Positions 45,674 through 60,492 of a stretch of DNA of 64,000 bases are shown here, piece by piece. How positions within the stretch are numbered: the stretch's first letter is position 1; each line of letters begins with the position of its first letter. Under the pieces are notes generated by a model that saw nothing but the letters and a program-made list of their open reading frames with translations, was not told the DNA's origin and made no database searches. This stretch comes from Casuarina equisetifolia (Eukaryota; Streptophyta; Magnoliopsida; Fagales; Casuarinaceae): NCBI GenBank assembly GCA_028551475.1, contig CM052360.1, positions 5,816,501 through 5,880,500 of the forward strand, written 5' to 3'. The translations under genes were made by a program, and so were the position numbers.

Positions 45674-48023
45674 TCACCAATAATCTAACAGAGCAAACTT
45701 TACATGTAAACCAATCTTTCCCCCATGGGTCACTAGCTTAGCAGCTGTTACCAACCAATGCCCTGGAGAATCATGGGGTCCCCGCACCACCTCTGTCGCC
45801 TCCACGTACTTCAGCAGCTTAGTGGAACGAACAGGAACCGGTGGGCCGTCTGGATATACACCGGAGTTGAGTATATTTGGAGTCTGCTTTCGTCGACCAG
45901 CAGCAGTCCGCTGTGTGAACGTAAATGTTGTGCTCAGATTCATGAGGAAATTTGACTTGTGAGCACCTTCTGGTGCAGCAGCCCACTCTGTCTTTTGGAT
46001 AGAGCAATTGGCCAAGTGAGTAAAAAGAAGACGTAGGTGAAGTACGGTCGTGGGCCACTTTCCTTTTATAAAGAGCTGAGCTCCGGTTACAATATAAACA
46101 CCACCTGAATCTCCCTGCAGCCAGTTCGGATCATGCTTCACCTCTGCTGTGCACACGTTTGAGAATCTGTTACATTTTATAGGTTCTAGGAACTGCCCAC
46201 TAAGTTCATGATCGTCAGAACCTCTCCAGAGCAATGGTCCGCTTGTGGCTGTGGCATCTGACGAAAGGGTCATCGTATTTGGAAGGCTCGAGAGATGCTG
46301 TACATGCAATGCCAACCGGTTGCTTTTCTTCCCTTCCAAGTACAACCGTAGACCAACCACCGGTTTTTGACCAGTGGAAACCTGAAATAGTATAAAAGAT
46401 AGAAACATGAAACTATGGAAATGAACAATTGCAATTTCATATTGCTGAGAACAAGCCATGATGTAATAGAGTTGGCATAGAGGTTAACCAGAATAGCCCT
46501 ATCCTCGAAGCAGGTAGAGAAGATATAAAAGACCTTAAACGCTACCATATCCCCGACCCCCACACCCCACTTCTTTTCCTGTTCTATCTCCACTACGAAA
46601 CCTCTTGCCTTTTCCTCTCTTCCTACTGGTGTAAAGACAGTGCTGGAAAAGACCCAGTTACCATAGGAAAGTGAGCTAAAACCTTAGACGGAACGATGAT
46701 AAGACAATGGGCAATGGCAGGCTACGAATAACGTATACTCATGAACATATTGCAAGCTCCCTTTGTCCTAATCTATCATGCTATATACATGAAGACAGTT
46801 TTTTGGATTCTCAAGTCTGTTGAATATCAAACATTGCAGCCTCAACTGTGGTGCAGCTAGAAACTAGAATCAAAGCGGAAGATGCAATACCAGCTAGCTA
46901 TATAAGAAGAAAGAAAGAACAGTAAAATTGAGATCCCTTGGATCAACAACACATGTACAATGAAAGGTATCCGTTTAGAGGAGGATATAAAAACTATATT
47001 TTGGCGATCTCTACCCTATAGCTATTCCAAAGATGGGGTGTAACATTTAACAAAAATAAAAAAGATTAAGCGGCTATACACGAGCACCATCAGGTTTCTA
47101 TTTTGTCACCCTTAGGGTGACAGAGTAAAATCTGGAGGAGGAAATGCAGTGTATGGTAAAATTTAAGCCACCTTTGTGTTAAATAGCTCCACTCACCTCG
47201 AGCTTGTAATCAATGTATTTTTGGCTAGACCATAGCAGTTCGACCAAGATTGAGGCTAGTCACTTACCAGTTACTAGAGTCCCACTAAGGGCACCCCGAA
47301 TTTGACCTTACAAGTATTGGATCATTATTCGGCGCTAGTTTCACCAGTAGGATCTAGATGGAAAACTTAGATATGGTCAAAAACTTCTATATTTTCTCAT
47401 TTTATGTATGAATTGGCTACTCTCAATCTAATATTATGACACTTGCAATTGTTATTCCAAAGCTTTTATTAATCATACCAACAATAAGAATGTTAAATAA
47501 GTAAGAAAATATTTTTTTTCATCCTTTAAATTTCCTAAAAAAAAGCTACCCAACGTGGTATCAAAACAAAAATTTTGATCTTGAACCTTGATTCCACCAT
47601 TTAGCTTATATGTCCATTTAATATTATAAAAGTTAAGAGAAAGTTTGAGAATTTAATATCAAAAATGAGAATAATTGTAAGGATATTGATTAATGATTTA
47701 TTTCATATTTTTCTGTTACCTTAAAAAATTTTCTATTATCTCAGCCACTAGTCTTGTGCATATCGATTTTGATGTGAAAAGCTACAAATAAAATCAAATG
47801 TAGAGGTACTGACCCAACATTGGTACATTTTCAGGAAACTTGCACAAGAAGCTAACTCAAGGAACAAAATATTGATACAAACTTCAAAAGTTGGAACTTT
47901 GATCGGTGTAAAGGATGGCTTGCACTATAACAATTCTGGAAAAGAGTTAAAACCAATGAGCTTATACATATGAGGCCTGTCTTATCAGGACTCTTTGCTG
48001 GTTAGGTTTTCTTTTTTTCTTTT

Positions 48024-48061
<38 letters not shown>

Positions 48062-51000
48062 CACATGCACCCTAACTCACACATTCAAGCATCAAACTTA
48101 GGACCAAGAGATTCTAAACCCTACTAGCTTACCATTAAGCAAGTAGGTGATCGACTTGCTAGTTAGGTTAGAGCTGCCAAGCAGATCACATACCAAATAT
48201 CTTGGAAATAAAGATGCATTCAAGTTGGATACTGAACCACCAGTGATAGGCATACCCAACTCCACGCAAAATAATAGCAAGCCTATTTCAACTTACAGAA
48301 AACCTAGTGCTGTAATTTACTTAGTATAGTCCAGTCTGTGTGCAATTTGTAGTCTCTCAGAACCATTATTGCAACAAGAGAATATAAAAAATAAATGCAG
48401 GGGATTAGTCTTGACAAAGCCACTCTAAAATCTTTGTCCATATCAAAAGTCGTCAGCATAACAAACAAGTTAAATCATCAACATTTAAATTATACAAAGA
48501 GGTGTTTCTTCTACATAACTCCTAGGTTATATCTAGCTATTAATACAGCAGAAGAAACCAAATGATTCGTTCACAAACCAAAATCCTTTGCACAAACACG
48601 TGTTTGGTTTTTTATGTATGTATGCCTCTACCTGTGTCTCATCGTACCTTAGTAGCCAACAAAAAAGGCAGACGGAAAATCAGGACAAGAGAAAAAATGC
48701 GGAAACAAAAAAGAGAGATCATGGGATAAGTTGGCCTTTACCATTTGCTAATGCACGAGCCTTTTTCTTTTAAGCTATATATTGCATGCTCAGGACATTC
48801 CTTCCAGACAAACAGTTTTTTCTTTAGGTATTCAATTTCCCTTTACAATGCCATATAATTTACGAGTGGAAATAAGGAGAAAATAAGTGCCAGTGGACAC
48901 AGCATATATGAAAGGTGAGGAGTACCTGGGTAGAGCTAACGTAGATCTTAGAACCCATGAAACTGAATTGCAGATGAGGGCAAGAAGCCTTTCTCAACTG
49001 ATGCCGCAGAGGCAGCTCACAAAACATAGGTGCCCATTGCCTAGGAACTTGAAACTCCAAGAAGTGCTGTAAATCCTCTAGAGGGGGTTTGTCTGGAAGG
49101 AAATAAATGAATCAGAGCTCTGCCTTAGTGTCTCATGATAAGTCAAAGCACCATTATACATGAAATTATAGTGAATGGAAAAATGAATTTGGAACTTAAG
49201 GAAGAAAAAGTGACAGTGTACTTTATAGTTCCATGTTGTCAAAAATTCTATCAGTTAATAATATTCAAGTGGAACTTATACTTTTTGCAAAAGTAAGTCC
49301 CATGGGCAAGATAAGCCATCTGTCACTTAATCACTTTAATAGTCTTCTTGTCATTGTTGTTTGAAAAGACAACAACAAGGTTGAGTTTTGATTTCTTTTG
49401 ATTCTTTTATTCTCCCATTTTGGACAGTAAGATTGAGTTTCTTTCTTCTCACCAATATTTTATATAATTTTTTATTTTTTTTTTACATTCTCTACCCTCT
49501 ATAGTCCATCCAATACACATTCTGAACATTTGAAATTTAAATTCAACCAGAAACAACCTTAGTGCTAGTTGTGCATTACTGCAACAGTGCAATGAATATT
49601 AGTAACTCACAACTTAATATTTAGTTCTATTCTATTTACTAGAATTTGAGCCCTTACAGCGCAGATACAAGTTGATTGCATGACTCAGATAACCACTGCC
49701 TGGAATCCCAGCAAGAAGAGAAGTGATAGGAACAAACTTGAAGTGGATTGCTTCAGGTTTAGCAGGCACTGTCTGGAGCCAATTGGAGTGACCATGCAAA
49801 AATGCGTCCCCTCCCCTTTTTGAACAAATGATAGTGAGGCCCTGTCCCAAGTTGAACAACAAATAAATATAATCCACAGGCCACAATTGTTACCCAGAAT
49901 ATATATTAGATACTTCTTGAGTTCTTGGCTTACGTCCTTGCTTGAAGTTTCAGAAGTACTGGTCAAGTGCAATGTGCTTGAATGTAACATGCGATTGAAA
50001 ACCTCAGGAACCTAGAGGATTTAACCAGATTCATTAGTCATACACATTCCGTAAATTGGAAAATCAAATAATGGGAGAAGAGCGATACTTTCTGTTTGCC
50101 ATCTCTTGTTTTCCGCTGTAACAGTGAAGGGCTTTTTTGATCTGAAAATAGAGAATCGCCAAGGTCTTCCAAATATCTTCTGACATCAGAAGGAGGAATT
50201 GGCGATGAAGGTGTCTGCCTAACACAAATTAAATCTTGGCCACCAACAGCAATTCCTATTATTATGTGTGTCCCATATGTGTGGATGAACCTGCCTAATA
50301 AAATATCATTGATCAGAAGTCATCATGCAAAGCAGCCTAAGGTCGAGCATGACCATTTGTCCCACATGCTTCAAGGACTAACCATCTATTTAGTAGCATG
50401 TTTATAAACTAGGAGAACCAAAATATGATTGTACTAGTGAACATCCAGTTCAAAAAATGTTATATCACAAGGCTGCTATCACAAACTCATACCCCAACCC
50501 ACCTTCCCCCACAAATACATGCACACAAAGGTCAAATGGGTAGAAGGAATAGCAGAAATAAATGAAATTGCAATTTTTCAACGAGGAGGCGTACTAAGAT
50601 TCTTCCCAAATCCAATTAACAACAGATGCTTGCAAGGCACTTGTTATGATCAGTTTTCAGTCTTTTCACTTCAACTCAACTTAACACATTATATCAATTA
50701 GCACAACTAAAACATGGCTCTTTTATTTTTCAAGATAGAGAAGGGTGGGTTGATTTTTCATTAATCTTTTTTCTCTGTTTTTAACAATGTGGCTTGAAAC
50801 TAAAACCTATCACTTTCTGCTGGGAACAGAAGTTTATAATGTCCAGCCCTGATTCAAAAATGATGAAAAGTTTAGAGAGTAGTACACTATTAATCAAGGA
50901 TAAGAAAATAAAGAGTAGAACACTAAAAACTTCACTCCCATGAGTTTATTTGGAGGGAGCCTTTGGTAAGTGTATTGTCATAATTCTAAACCCAACATAG

Positions 51001-54000
51001 GAGATTTAGGAATATGAGAATTAAATGTTCTTTATGAAGGAAAATGTCTTGTGAGTCTATAAAAAATATGACAACATATTTCTGCTTAAGCAGAAGTCAG
51101 GACATGGTGCGAAGTACTAGACATATTCAAGGGAATGTAGACGGGCTTCAATTGTACATCCTACAACTAATAAAATTATATTGTATCCATAAATTACCTC
51201 TTGAATTGGTTTAGCCACTAGAACTATAAATATTAAAAAAAGGATCTTCAGTTGAAACAAAATGTATAAAATAAAGGAGAGATTTATAGGATCAATGATA
51301 CATATAAGTAGCATAACAAAGAACAATCAAGAAATAATAAAACTGAGGAAACAATAAAAGAAATATCTCAAGAATACAATAGATAGTTAAGATAGCTTTA
51401 TTTGACTCTGAAAATGATATGTTTGAAAAGTTCTTATATTATGTGGAAACCAAGTCCAACAATAGCTTTTGGATTGGTGATAGTGAGTGGCATTACCTAT
51501 CCATGGTTGGGTTACACTAACCACAGCTTCAAGTTTTTTCTTTTTTCCTTCTATTTAAGACATAATTTTAGTCCTATGGTCATTTCAAATGCAAATTTGA
51601 AAAGTTTCAATTTAAAATAAATGTAAATTCAGATATTAAATCCATCAGATAAAGATTTAGATCTTAAAGTCAAAAGGGGGGGAAAAAAAGGATTGGAGAC
51701 TTGGTTTTCTCATAATCTAAGTGTAATGCTTTCCACCATATGCAAAATTTCCAATACACATATAATTAGAGAGAAGTAGAGGTGGGAGAACCACCTGGAC
51801 AAGGAAGCAGGATCCCAGCGGGATGGAACAGCCTTCTTTACAGCCTCTTGCAGTACTAACGGAGATGTAGTTAGGTGTAGATTGTACAGCGAGATGAAGT
51901 ATCCATCAAAAGCAAGAAATTTAGTGTCTGAAGCATCATTAAACCAGTTCCCACTTAATCCAAATATAGAATTAAGATATCCTGATGGAATTTTTCCTTG
52001 TATTGAATTTTTTTGATTAAGTAGCTCAGACATCTGCAAAGAAAAATGACATCTAATTGAACATAGGTAATTTTCCATAAATAAGGCTCAAAAACAGAAT
52101 ATCGTCAACAGATCATACCAAATACCTATATGCCACCGAGCATCTTGTCATTTGTTTTGAACTTACAGACAAATACAAAATTAATCGAAATCCCAGAAAA
52201 GACATATTCTGTGACAACCTTTGAAACATTTTGTACACAAACATATATCACTCGTTGCATCAAATTTCGATTGCACAACCCCACAGTCAGATAAGTAAAT
52301 AAGGAACCAACAGATGATTTGCAAAACGGCTGCTGTATATCTCTAGGATTACATAACAGTTTGCAGGTTATTAGCCATACATATCTAGCACCATAATTCA
52401 TGCACAAAGGTACCACTATGAAACCCCAAAGTCGTGGAAATATTTTGGAAAGTAGAACAAACCAACACCAGTCCAAAAGTTCACATAACAAAGGACCTCT
52501 CTATAACCAACAATCCACAGGAACCATCTAGATAATAATTCAACAGTAAGAACTTGACTTTCTAAATGTTCTCTATACATGAAGTTCTTCATACAATATC
52601 CTCCAGAATTTACTAACAGAACACAAGAGGTCTACAGTCAAAAATTCAAAAAACTTCAAAATATGGTATAATCTTGTTGTCAGAACCAGGAACCAGCATT
52701 GCATTTGCTACTTTAGAGGCATAAATTTTTTATATGTTTTTGGTGTCAGATCTTCCGGCTTAGGATTATGTGTTTTAACTGCTAGGAGTATTTCTTCAAT
52801 CTCCAGAGCACATAGAAATGGGCTGTACACATGGCCCTGTTCGCTTAAGATACTGTAACCCACTTGGTCCATGACTTCCAGCCTGGATCAAGTTGTGTTA
52901 TTTGCGTCCAAAGGACATGGGAAAGCAACAATAGAGGGAATTAAGGAAACCATCTTCATAGATTTTGGCAGCCAAAGGATTGTAAAGGTATGAGGGATTG
53001 AGTTTTCACAGGTTGCAAGGACTAATTTAGGCCTGAAAATACTGAATCTTGATGGCTAAAGGTCCTTAGAAGCCCAAAAACCACATGTTAGGTTTTCCAG
53101 GCTCCCATGTTGGAATGTCTCTAACCTTCACAATTATAAGAAATCAAGTCTTTAAATCTGCCTTTTCTAATTCTGTAAGGCAATAAAAATTGATCATTCA
53201 ACCTTTATCTTTCTCATTTTCAATAGTGTTTTTACATAAAGATAATTAAAAAAAAAGGAGTTGAGATGTGCCAATAACACCAAACACAAAAACAAATCAT
53301 TTTCATACAGCTGTTTTAGCCCTTCGATTAGCAATTGTTCCACCCTACAACTCTCAACTAAAGCTTTTATTAATTTAAGCATGAAAATCCAAAAACTTTT
53401 TTTGTCTCTTCTCCATGCCCCTTTCACTTTTGGATAGATTCCATCAAGACATGTGAGAAGCCGACACCCTCCCTTGTTAATTGGATCAGCTAACTGATAT
53501 AATAAATGTATCATCTTCCCTCCCCTTTTTTATTTTTTATTTTTTTTCTTTTCGCCAATAACTTACCATTATTCGATGCCCTTTTTCCCCCACAATTATT
53601 GCACCAATGCTGTAGATTCTAGAATTGATATCTAGACACGTCCTCTGCAGAAGCATGACTCTTGAGCATATTACAAGTGCAGTCACATTGATCATTAACT
53701 CTCAACACACATGAGTCTTTCTGTTTATAAGTCAAACCTGATCCCTGATTGTGTAGCAATTCTCCTTAACAGACAACATGTTGCTACAAACCCACACTAT
53801 TCTCTATACAAAAGTCCTCAAGTGCCTAGCCAGAAGCTCTCTTTAGAGGAAGCTATTGGATCTTATCCAAATTTCTCTTCTGCAGCCCATGCACATATAT
53901 CCATGGTCTATATTTGTGCTGGACTTATGATCTCCAATAAGTTCTACCAGAGATCAAAATCTATGCATCAAAGGTTGCTTGTGAATCCTTTTTGTTTGTG

Positions 54001-55213
54001 AGAAAATAAAACATTTATATTTAGCAAAAGCCTCCACCGCAACCTCTTTAGTTCCAAGTAAATTGCAAAAGTTACAACGATATCCAGAAACTCCTTCATC
54101 ATACCCTCTTTCATCAATAATAAAAAATAAAAAAGAGCCAATCCTTGCAAGTGACCTTTGATCCTCCACCTCTGAATTGATCCAGTTGGCACTCGATCAT
54201 CAAGTCCTACTAGATGCCTCAATTTTCCAATTTGAGGGAAGAAGTCACAAAGTTGACCGCAGAAAAACTGCATCATAGCGTGAAGACTCAGGAGTTCCAA
54301 GCATCGAGTACATCCAGACCCTTATCCTTGCTAAGAAAACAGATACCACTTGACAACATTATAGACTGCCTACCCAATAAGAATCTACTAAAATTGCTTT
54401 GCAATCTTTTTTCCCCGACTCAATTGGCTAACCTTCATTAAAAGGCCCCAATCTACCAACAGGATTTGGTCCTTTTAACCGCAACTTCTGGTCAAGCCAA
54501 TCTGGTTTAAGTGCCCTTCCAACTGGTCATACCTCCAATAAATAACATAAATGACAAGCCCGCTTGGCTATGAATCATCCAACCTAAAGAATGAATAAAA
54601 TTCACATGAATAGGGAAGAGTCGTAGTAATAACCAAGCTCTCCGACGGTATTCAGGACAAATACTCCCCTTACTCTGGCCGAACTCCAACAAGACCTTTC
54701 TACCTGGTGAAACTCAGTGGTCTTTCTCCAGAGAAAGATTGGAGTTCTTTGGGGTGCCAGTAGAAACACGCTATGTAATTCATAACCGATCAACTGGGTT
54801 TAGGTTAGATGTATGTTCTGGGTTCATAGCATTGCCATGTGACAGCACATGCTAGTGCATACAAGCAAGAAATAAAACGCTGGACCTCATCTAAATCAAT
54901 CCTCAGCGCACATGCATTACAAAAATGTAAAGTAAACTAATATGAGGAGGAAAAAGAATACCTGGTTGAATTCAAGTACATCGGACTTGAAGCGGAGACG
55001 ATCCCCTTTATCTAAGCGAATATCTTGGGGAACTCCTCGGATGGTAGCACCGCCAGGAAGGACAACGTCCCTCTTGTTACTCTCATCAACAGCCACCAAC
55101 CTCCCACTCCCCTTGACGAACTTCAGCCTGAAATCACTGGCGAAATCGAAGCCTTTTCCCAGCGCCTCCAACGCTCTCATCTCCATGGGCTTCTCTCCAC
55201 CCTCCTCCCCCAT
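45674..55213 (-). CDS. MACPF domain-containing protein (At4g24290-like; CAD1/NSL1 family)
   Basis: Seven minus-strand exons join in phase to 609 residues: 54962-55213, 51795-52033, 50089-50290, 49934-50011, 49658-49841, 48926-49092, 45674-46381. The start MGEEGGEKPMEMRALEALGK leads into the family block GFDFASDFRLKFVKG. The MACPF signature is FIHTYGTHIIIGIAVGGQD, split over the exon 2/3 junction. Then come VPEVFNRMLHSSTLHLTSTS, GLTIICSKRGGDAFLHGHSN, GIPGSGYLSHAINLYLR, LEFQVPRQWAPMF, LRLYLEGKKSNRLALHVQHL and a C-terminal beta-rich region ending HVKFALLDYW. MACPF proteins share the perforin/complement fold. In plants CAD1 and NSL1 restrain salicylate-linked cell death; pore formation has not been assumed here. 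There is no signal peptide. The length fits the four-member Arabidopsis family (about 560-630). Introns are long (the first is 2.9 kb, the last 2.5 kb). Confidence 0.95.
46382..48925 (-). other. MACPF intron 6
   Basis: Long intron of 2.5 kb. It includes an (AT)n microsatellite of about 16 units at 48027-48058. No nested gene was recognised. Confidence 0.7.
48027..48058. repeat. (AT)n microsatellite
   Basis: About 16 AT units in MACPF intron 6. Confidence 0.95.
52034..54961 (-). other. MACPF intron 1
   Basis: Long first intron of 2.9 kb with GT-AG ends. Several open frames occur on both strands but show no family wording. No nested gene was recognised. Confidence 0.7.
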
Positions 55214-56869
55214 CCTAGAACGCGACAGAAGGGATAAAGAACAAGGGTCTAAGAGTCTAAGAATTCACATGGAAGTTTGAAAATGCCGCATGCACGCATC
55301 CCTTGACCAAGTCATAGATAGCTGCGGCGGAAAATGCGTATGGACAAAGCCGTTGTCGTGATGGTTTGAGTAACGGAGAAGAGAGAGCCGAGATTGCATT
55401 TAAATACACAAGAAGCTTTGAAAAGAAGGAAAGGCGAAAGAGAGCGATCAAGATCAGCACGGTCAATTACAAGTAGAGATGGCGTAGACAATAGTGGATT
55501 CATTACGGGCACCTGGGTGGCAAGGGGACCATCAGGCCCCGCGTGGTGTTGACCGCTGCTGCCACCTGCTCACCAAGTCAACTTCGACAACCTACTGCCA
55601 CCGAACCCCGATTTCCAGCCTGTCGTCTTCATCCACGACTGCGCACCGCGTCTTTTTTTGTTTTTTTTTCCTTTTTTTTGGTTTTAAATAGAAGATTTGA
55701 TTCGTGCTAACCATTTCTTATTTATGTGTGTTTGTATATTAAATAAATTTTTTATATATCAAAAAATCTCAATTCGATAAGCACGAATATCTCATCACTA
55801 GTATATTACTATAAACAACCTTTCACAAATTAATCATATACCAATTCATAAAACAGTTTTAATTACTTATTAAAATCATGATCAAAACTCTCGTGCCTCC
55901 TTAAGCGATGATTGTTACCCAAATCCTAATTGATAAAAGATAATTGTATTCCATCTTTATTATTTTTATTTTTATTTTTATTTTTATTTTTATTTTAATT
56001 ATGATTTTATCCGTAGACAAATTGTGACAATTTATATTATAAAAAATATTTAATTGTAAAAATAAAAATTGTTAATAGATATAAATTATGCTTTATATCT
56101 ATTTACCCATGGCTTATCAGTCCCATACGTGATCATGACTTTGCCAGAAATAATTCCCATCCCCTTCGAACAGCCCCATCGCTTCTCTATCCTTACACTA
56201 TTTTCCCCATCGATCATTGGCTATTATATATGTCTGATTGCAATCTCTCATCCTCCACCCCTCCATCTCAATAATTAGTCCTTTGCATTTCAATCTATCA
56301 GCAATTTTCTTTCTCACCCCTTTTCTTATTTTTGATAACTTTAACGGGTATTTATTTTGGAAGTGTTTCTGCTGGACTAAACAATACAAACATTCTTAAT
56401 GCTATTTGAAGGTCTTAATTAGATAATAAATAATAGTGGAACCAAATAGCATAAAGTGTACCTCTCTAATCATAAAAGAAATACCAACAGAATGTAAAAT
56501 GATTGTGACAGAAAAGTGGTCTTGGCAAATGATTACAAAGATTATATCTGTAAAAAGGTTATTGAAAAAACATTATGCTTGAACCCTTAGAATAGCAGGT
56601 CACTTTGCTGGTAATTGATATGATGAAGGAATTGGGGTACACTTGGTTTGTTTTTGACCGAAGGCCGAGTAACCCGGGAAAAGTTCAATTTCCATTAGCA
56701 AACCAAAGAGGGAAACATTCCTTTGTTGACTAATTACCAATTTGAATATGAGGAAATTTTTTCAAGTGATCGATGGTGATTATAACGAGGACCCATGACC
56801 ATCATGGAAATGGAAGCAGAAGCCAAAGGTAAAATACCTTTACTTCTTCCATTGCTTCCATCCTCCATT
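55214..56869. other. 5' flank of the MACPF gene and spacer
   Basis: The first few hundred bases should hold the leader and promoter of the leftward-read MACPF gene. The rest is AT-rich. A (TTTTA)n run of about seven units lies at 55961-55997. No gene was seen. Confidence 0.5.
55961..55997. repeat. (TTTTTA)n/(TTTTA)n microsatellite
   Basis: About six units of TTTTTA-like sequence in a row in intergenic DNA. Confidence 0.85.
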
Positions 56870-57375
56870 ACCCGGGGAGCCCAGTCATGATTCCGGGGCA
56901 GATCCCTTTGTGGCCGACATGGGTAAAATGCCACGTGAAAGACCTAGATGTTTCTCTTTTCAAATAGCCTCCTTGAAGAAAAAAGTTATCTGAATTTGTA
57001 TGATTCATTAGAAGTACTTTTCCACCCTCATTTACGTGGGAAGTCCACTCATGATTCCTGAAGCAGTCAAGATGGGTAAAATGCCCCGTAAAATACTTAG
57101 GTCTCTCTCTTTTCTAAAAGCACTGTTAAAAACAAGAATTGCCTAAATTTATCAAACGCATTATAAATATTTTTCCATCATTTACTTACTTGAGGAGCCC
57201 ACTCATGATTCCTGAAGCAGTTCATGGAATATTGGTTAGGAACTACAAACAAAACCAACAACCTTTGTGATCGAGATGGGCACAATGCCCGGTGAAATAC
57301 TTACGTCTCTTTGTTTTTAGAATAGCCTCATTAAAAATCTAAATGTGGAAGATATATTATAAATAGTTTTCTCTT
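56870..57375 (+). repeat. Degenerate tandem repeat, three units of about 155-190 bp
   Basis: Units start near 56870, 57033 and 57187. Each begins with a GGGAGCCCA-like run and CTCATGATTCC, then has GATGGGTAAAATGCC, GTGAAAKACCTAG-like wording with GTCTCTCTCTTTT, and ends in AAATATTTTTCCATC-like sequence. Copy 3 has an extra segment of about 40 bp after GAAGCAGT. No coding frame persists across the units. Confidence 0.8.
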
Positions 57376-60300
57376 TAATACAAAACTCTTTCTCTAACTA
57401 AAATGAGTAACACTTATACAATATTTTAAGAAGAGATGAATTTAAGCATTTTATATAGTATCAAAACTAATTTGTCATATTTTTGATATAACCAAATCTC
57501 AAAAAGTGAGTCATTCACCTAAAAAAAAAAAAAAAGAGCTTGAACTACATAAAAATATGACATAAAGAATCTCACATTGGAAAGAATAACAATATAATGT
57601 GGCTATAAATATAAACAACTTTTCTTAATAGGGCCTTTTAAAACAAAGTAGACCTTGACTTTTCATGTGCCAAGGTTCAAAGGCCAGACATAGACGAATT
57701 GCCTAACATTCCAGGAAGAACAACTCATTCAAACGCTTGATTGTGAATCTTGAAATGCTGCTGAACCTTTACTTCTTTATCTGAGTACTAGTGGCTAAAA
57801 TAGGGCCTCATGTGGTTGTCCAGTGCTGCCTACTTCTGATCAGAAATCACCAACTTCTCTACATTTTACCCTCATTTTCTACTTCAACTTGGCAATCCAG
57901 ATTCAAGGTTTTTGAATATTGAATTGACCAGCAAGTGGTGCAGTTCTTCACATGAAGAACAAACGCAGACTTGAATATTGAACCGACCAGCAAACTCCAC
58001 TTTGAAATGTCTATCGATGACCAGAAACGAATTAAACTACTTTCCGTCTATGTTGAAGAGGAGGGCAAGTCCAACTAGATTCATTTTAGAACATTCTAGG
58101 ATGGCCCAAGGAGGATCGATGGAACACGGACCGTCCACTATGTGCAAAATGAATATTGGTGTCCCCGCAAATTTGGTAGCAGCATTAGCCATCCATTCAT
58201 CTAGGAAAAGGAGTCAAAGATGAATAGGATTCAAACCTGTGATGCTTTCGGCTAATTTAGAATAAAGTATATTCAATGCCCGAAAGGATGGGAACTCTAG
58301 TGGTCTAAGTCCTCTTCTTGGACCATTCCATGCACGCGCATGTTTTATACCCGAATTAATAATTACAAAGATTTAGTTAGACTTTGCTATAGTAGAAAAA
58401 TGGGTCACTTTATAACAAGTTACCAAATCGTTATATATAATTTAGTCATACAACAAATAAAAATGAAATAGTTGGCTTCAAATAGTCACACCATCTACTA
58501 TAATTTATTCCAAGAGTGTTCACACTCTAAGTCTTCTAGATATAATTAAAATATCTCTAAATATTAATTTTAGAAGTAGTTGAACCACTCTTCAAATAAT
58601 CTATTCATGATTTGTCATCTTTCAATAGTAAATAGCTTAAAAGTTAATTAAACACCTTGCAACTAGCTTAGATATGTTTAACTATCTCATATGACTATTC
58701 TATAAGAGTCAAGTTGTAATTTTCTAAAAGTTATAGCAAAAAGTAAAATAAAATTTTGCATATAAAAATATATGCTGAAAGTAATACCTATATAGATTTA
58801 TAAACTTATTTCAAAAGATTAAAGTATAGTTTATATAAAATTATATGATATTATGATGATCTAATAGTTTGACCATCATAGTAACGGGAACTTGTTAAGA
58901 TGTGGTTGACAAATCTCACATTATTATAAAAGATATTAAACCTTACTTATAAAAAAATTAATATTCATTACTTAATACTTTAAAATTCTAAATTAGATAT
59001 GAACCTTAATTTACAAGATTTAACAATTCAAATTGAATTGTTTTAGGCTAAGCACCAGTAGACCGAGGGGTCAGTGCACATGGAGAGCATGTTGTGGACT
59101 TCAAAGCACCTTCTCAACGAACAAATAAGGATCATAAATGTAACGAGCAATAAACAATTGATATATCAACTGGTAGATCTACTGTGCGGGATTGCAAATA
59201 ATTATAAGAATGTTAAATAAACATCAGTGGAAATTTATTCAGAAAAAAAATGAAAGTGACTAGGTGATATAAAATGTCACTAGGCGTCACGCCTTGTAAT
59301 GCTACGTCCTTTATCCTTTTCTCCCGCCTTCGTCGCTTATCGTTTTGACAGGCCATCAGATGACCTTTTCTGTCGCTTTTCGAGCACGCCATCAAATCCA
59401 TTGTCTTTCTATGGATAATATTTGAGGTACTTTTTAATGCTGTCCGATTCAGACCCACCCAATTTTGGCACTTACACTGCCAGAGCAAAGTGGGCTCCAG
59501 GTGGTACGGCCCACGACTGAGGCTTGAACCATTTTGTCCAACGAAGACGTGGGCTAGAACGAGATAGGTGGCTGCTTGTGCATGCAGCGCGATTAGCTAG
59601 CTTACGAGATTCTTAATTCCCTCTCAAAATTCTCCCGTGTAAGTCCCGCGCCATTATTTCTTTTTGATTTTCCCTCCTCTTTTGCGGTGTTGGTCGTAAG
59701 GCCTTTCAACAAACACCTAGTGATCATGAGGTTTTTGAATACCACCTGGTTTTCTGCGGTAAAGTTGTTCGCGAGCCAAATAATCTCATTTTGTGAGACG
59801 TGAAAACAAACACATACTTGTCAGGACGACGACATGTAGAGGAATATCAACCTGTTCTCATCCTTGCCCTGCAACGCAACTCACGGGAAGTACGGGGCCA
59901 GTCCCTGACAGTTTACAGGAGAGGTTCTGAATCGGAAGGGACTGGCCTTGTGCAGAAAGAATACAGAATGAACAAACCCATTCCAAGAACAATGGGAGTT
60001 TTAGATAAAAAAAAGTATGTCATATGGGAGTTCTAGATTTAAATTGAAAAGCAAAATCTCACTGCAAAGCACCACTCCGTTGGCAGAAGGATACGCCCCG
60101 AGTCCAACAGCTGCCCGACGCAGCGACCAAAATCCGTGGGCACATAGCGCCAAGCACAGTGTCACGGATCAGAGTGGCACGCCACCCAAGATAATCCCAT
60201 TGCCCACCCAACACAATTCTCATTCTCTTTGTTTTTTTCTTTTTTGGAATTCTCTAATCCCCTAATGCTCGTAGTTCCCTATTCCGAGGTCACACCTATT

Positions 60301-60492
60301 GTCCCACCAAATCAGCGAGAGGGAGAGAGGAAAATGGAAGGATTGTCCAAATAGCCATTAGCGATATCATTGAAAAAGCCACTAGAAGACAACATTAGAG
60401 ATTCATTCCCATAAGCAACAAGAAAAAAAGAAGCCTCTAAGAACCTAGAAAGAGAGAAATCTAGTCAAAGAGACATAAGTGTCACAGAAAGA
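57376..60492. other. Gene-poor spacer
   Basis: No gene was supported. About 57910-57995 contains two direct copies of TTGAATATTGAAYYGACCAGCAA-like sequence 58 bp apart. The stretch 60080-60200 is locally GC-rich. The part next to 60492 should hold the 3' UTR of the dCTP pyrophosphatase gene. Confidence 0.45.

Noticed and set aside
53194-54441. Several open frames on both strands in MACPF intron 1
   Set aside because: They are AT-rich, without motifs or splice support, and fall inside an intron whose ends fit the MACPF reading frame.
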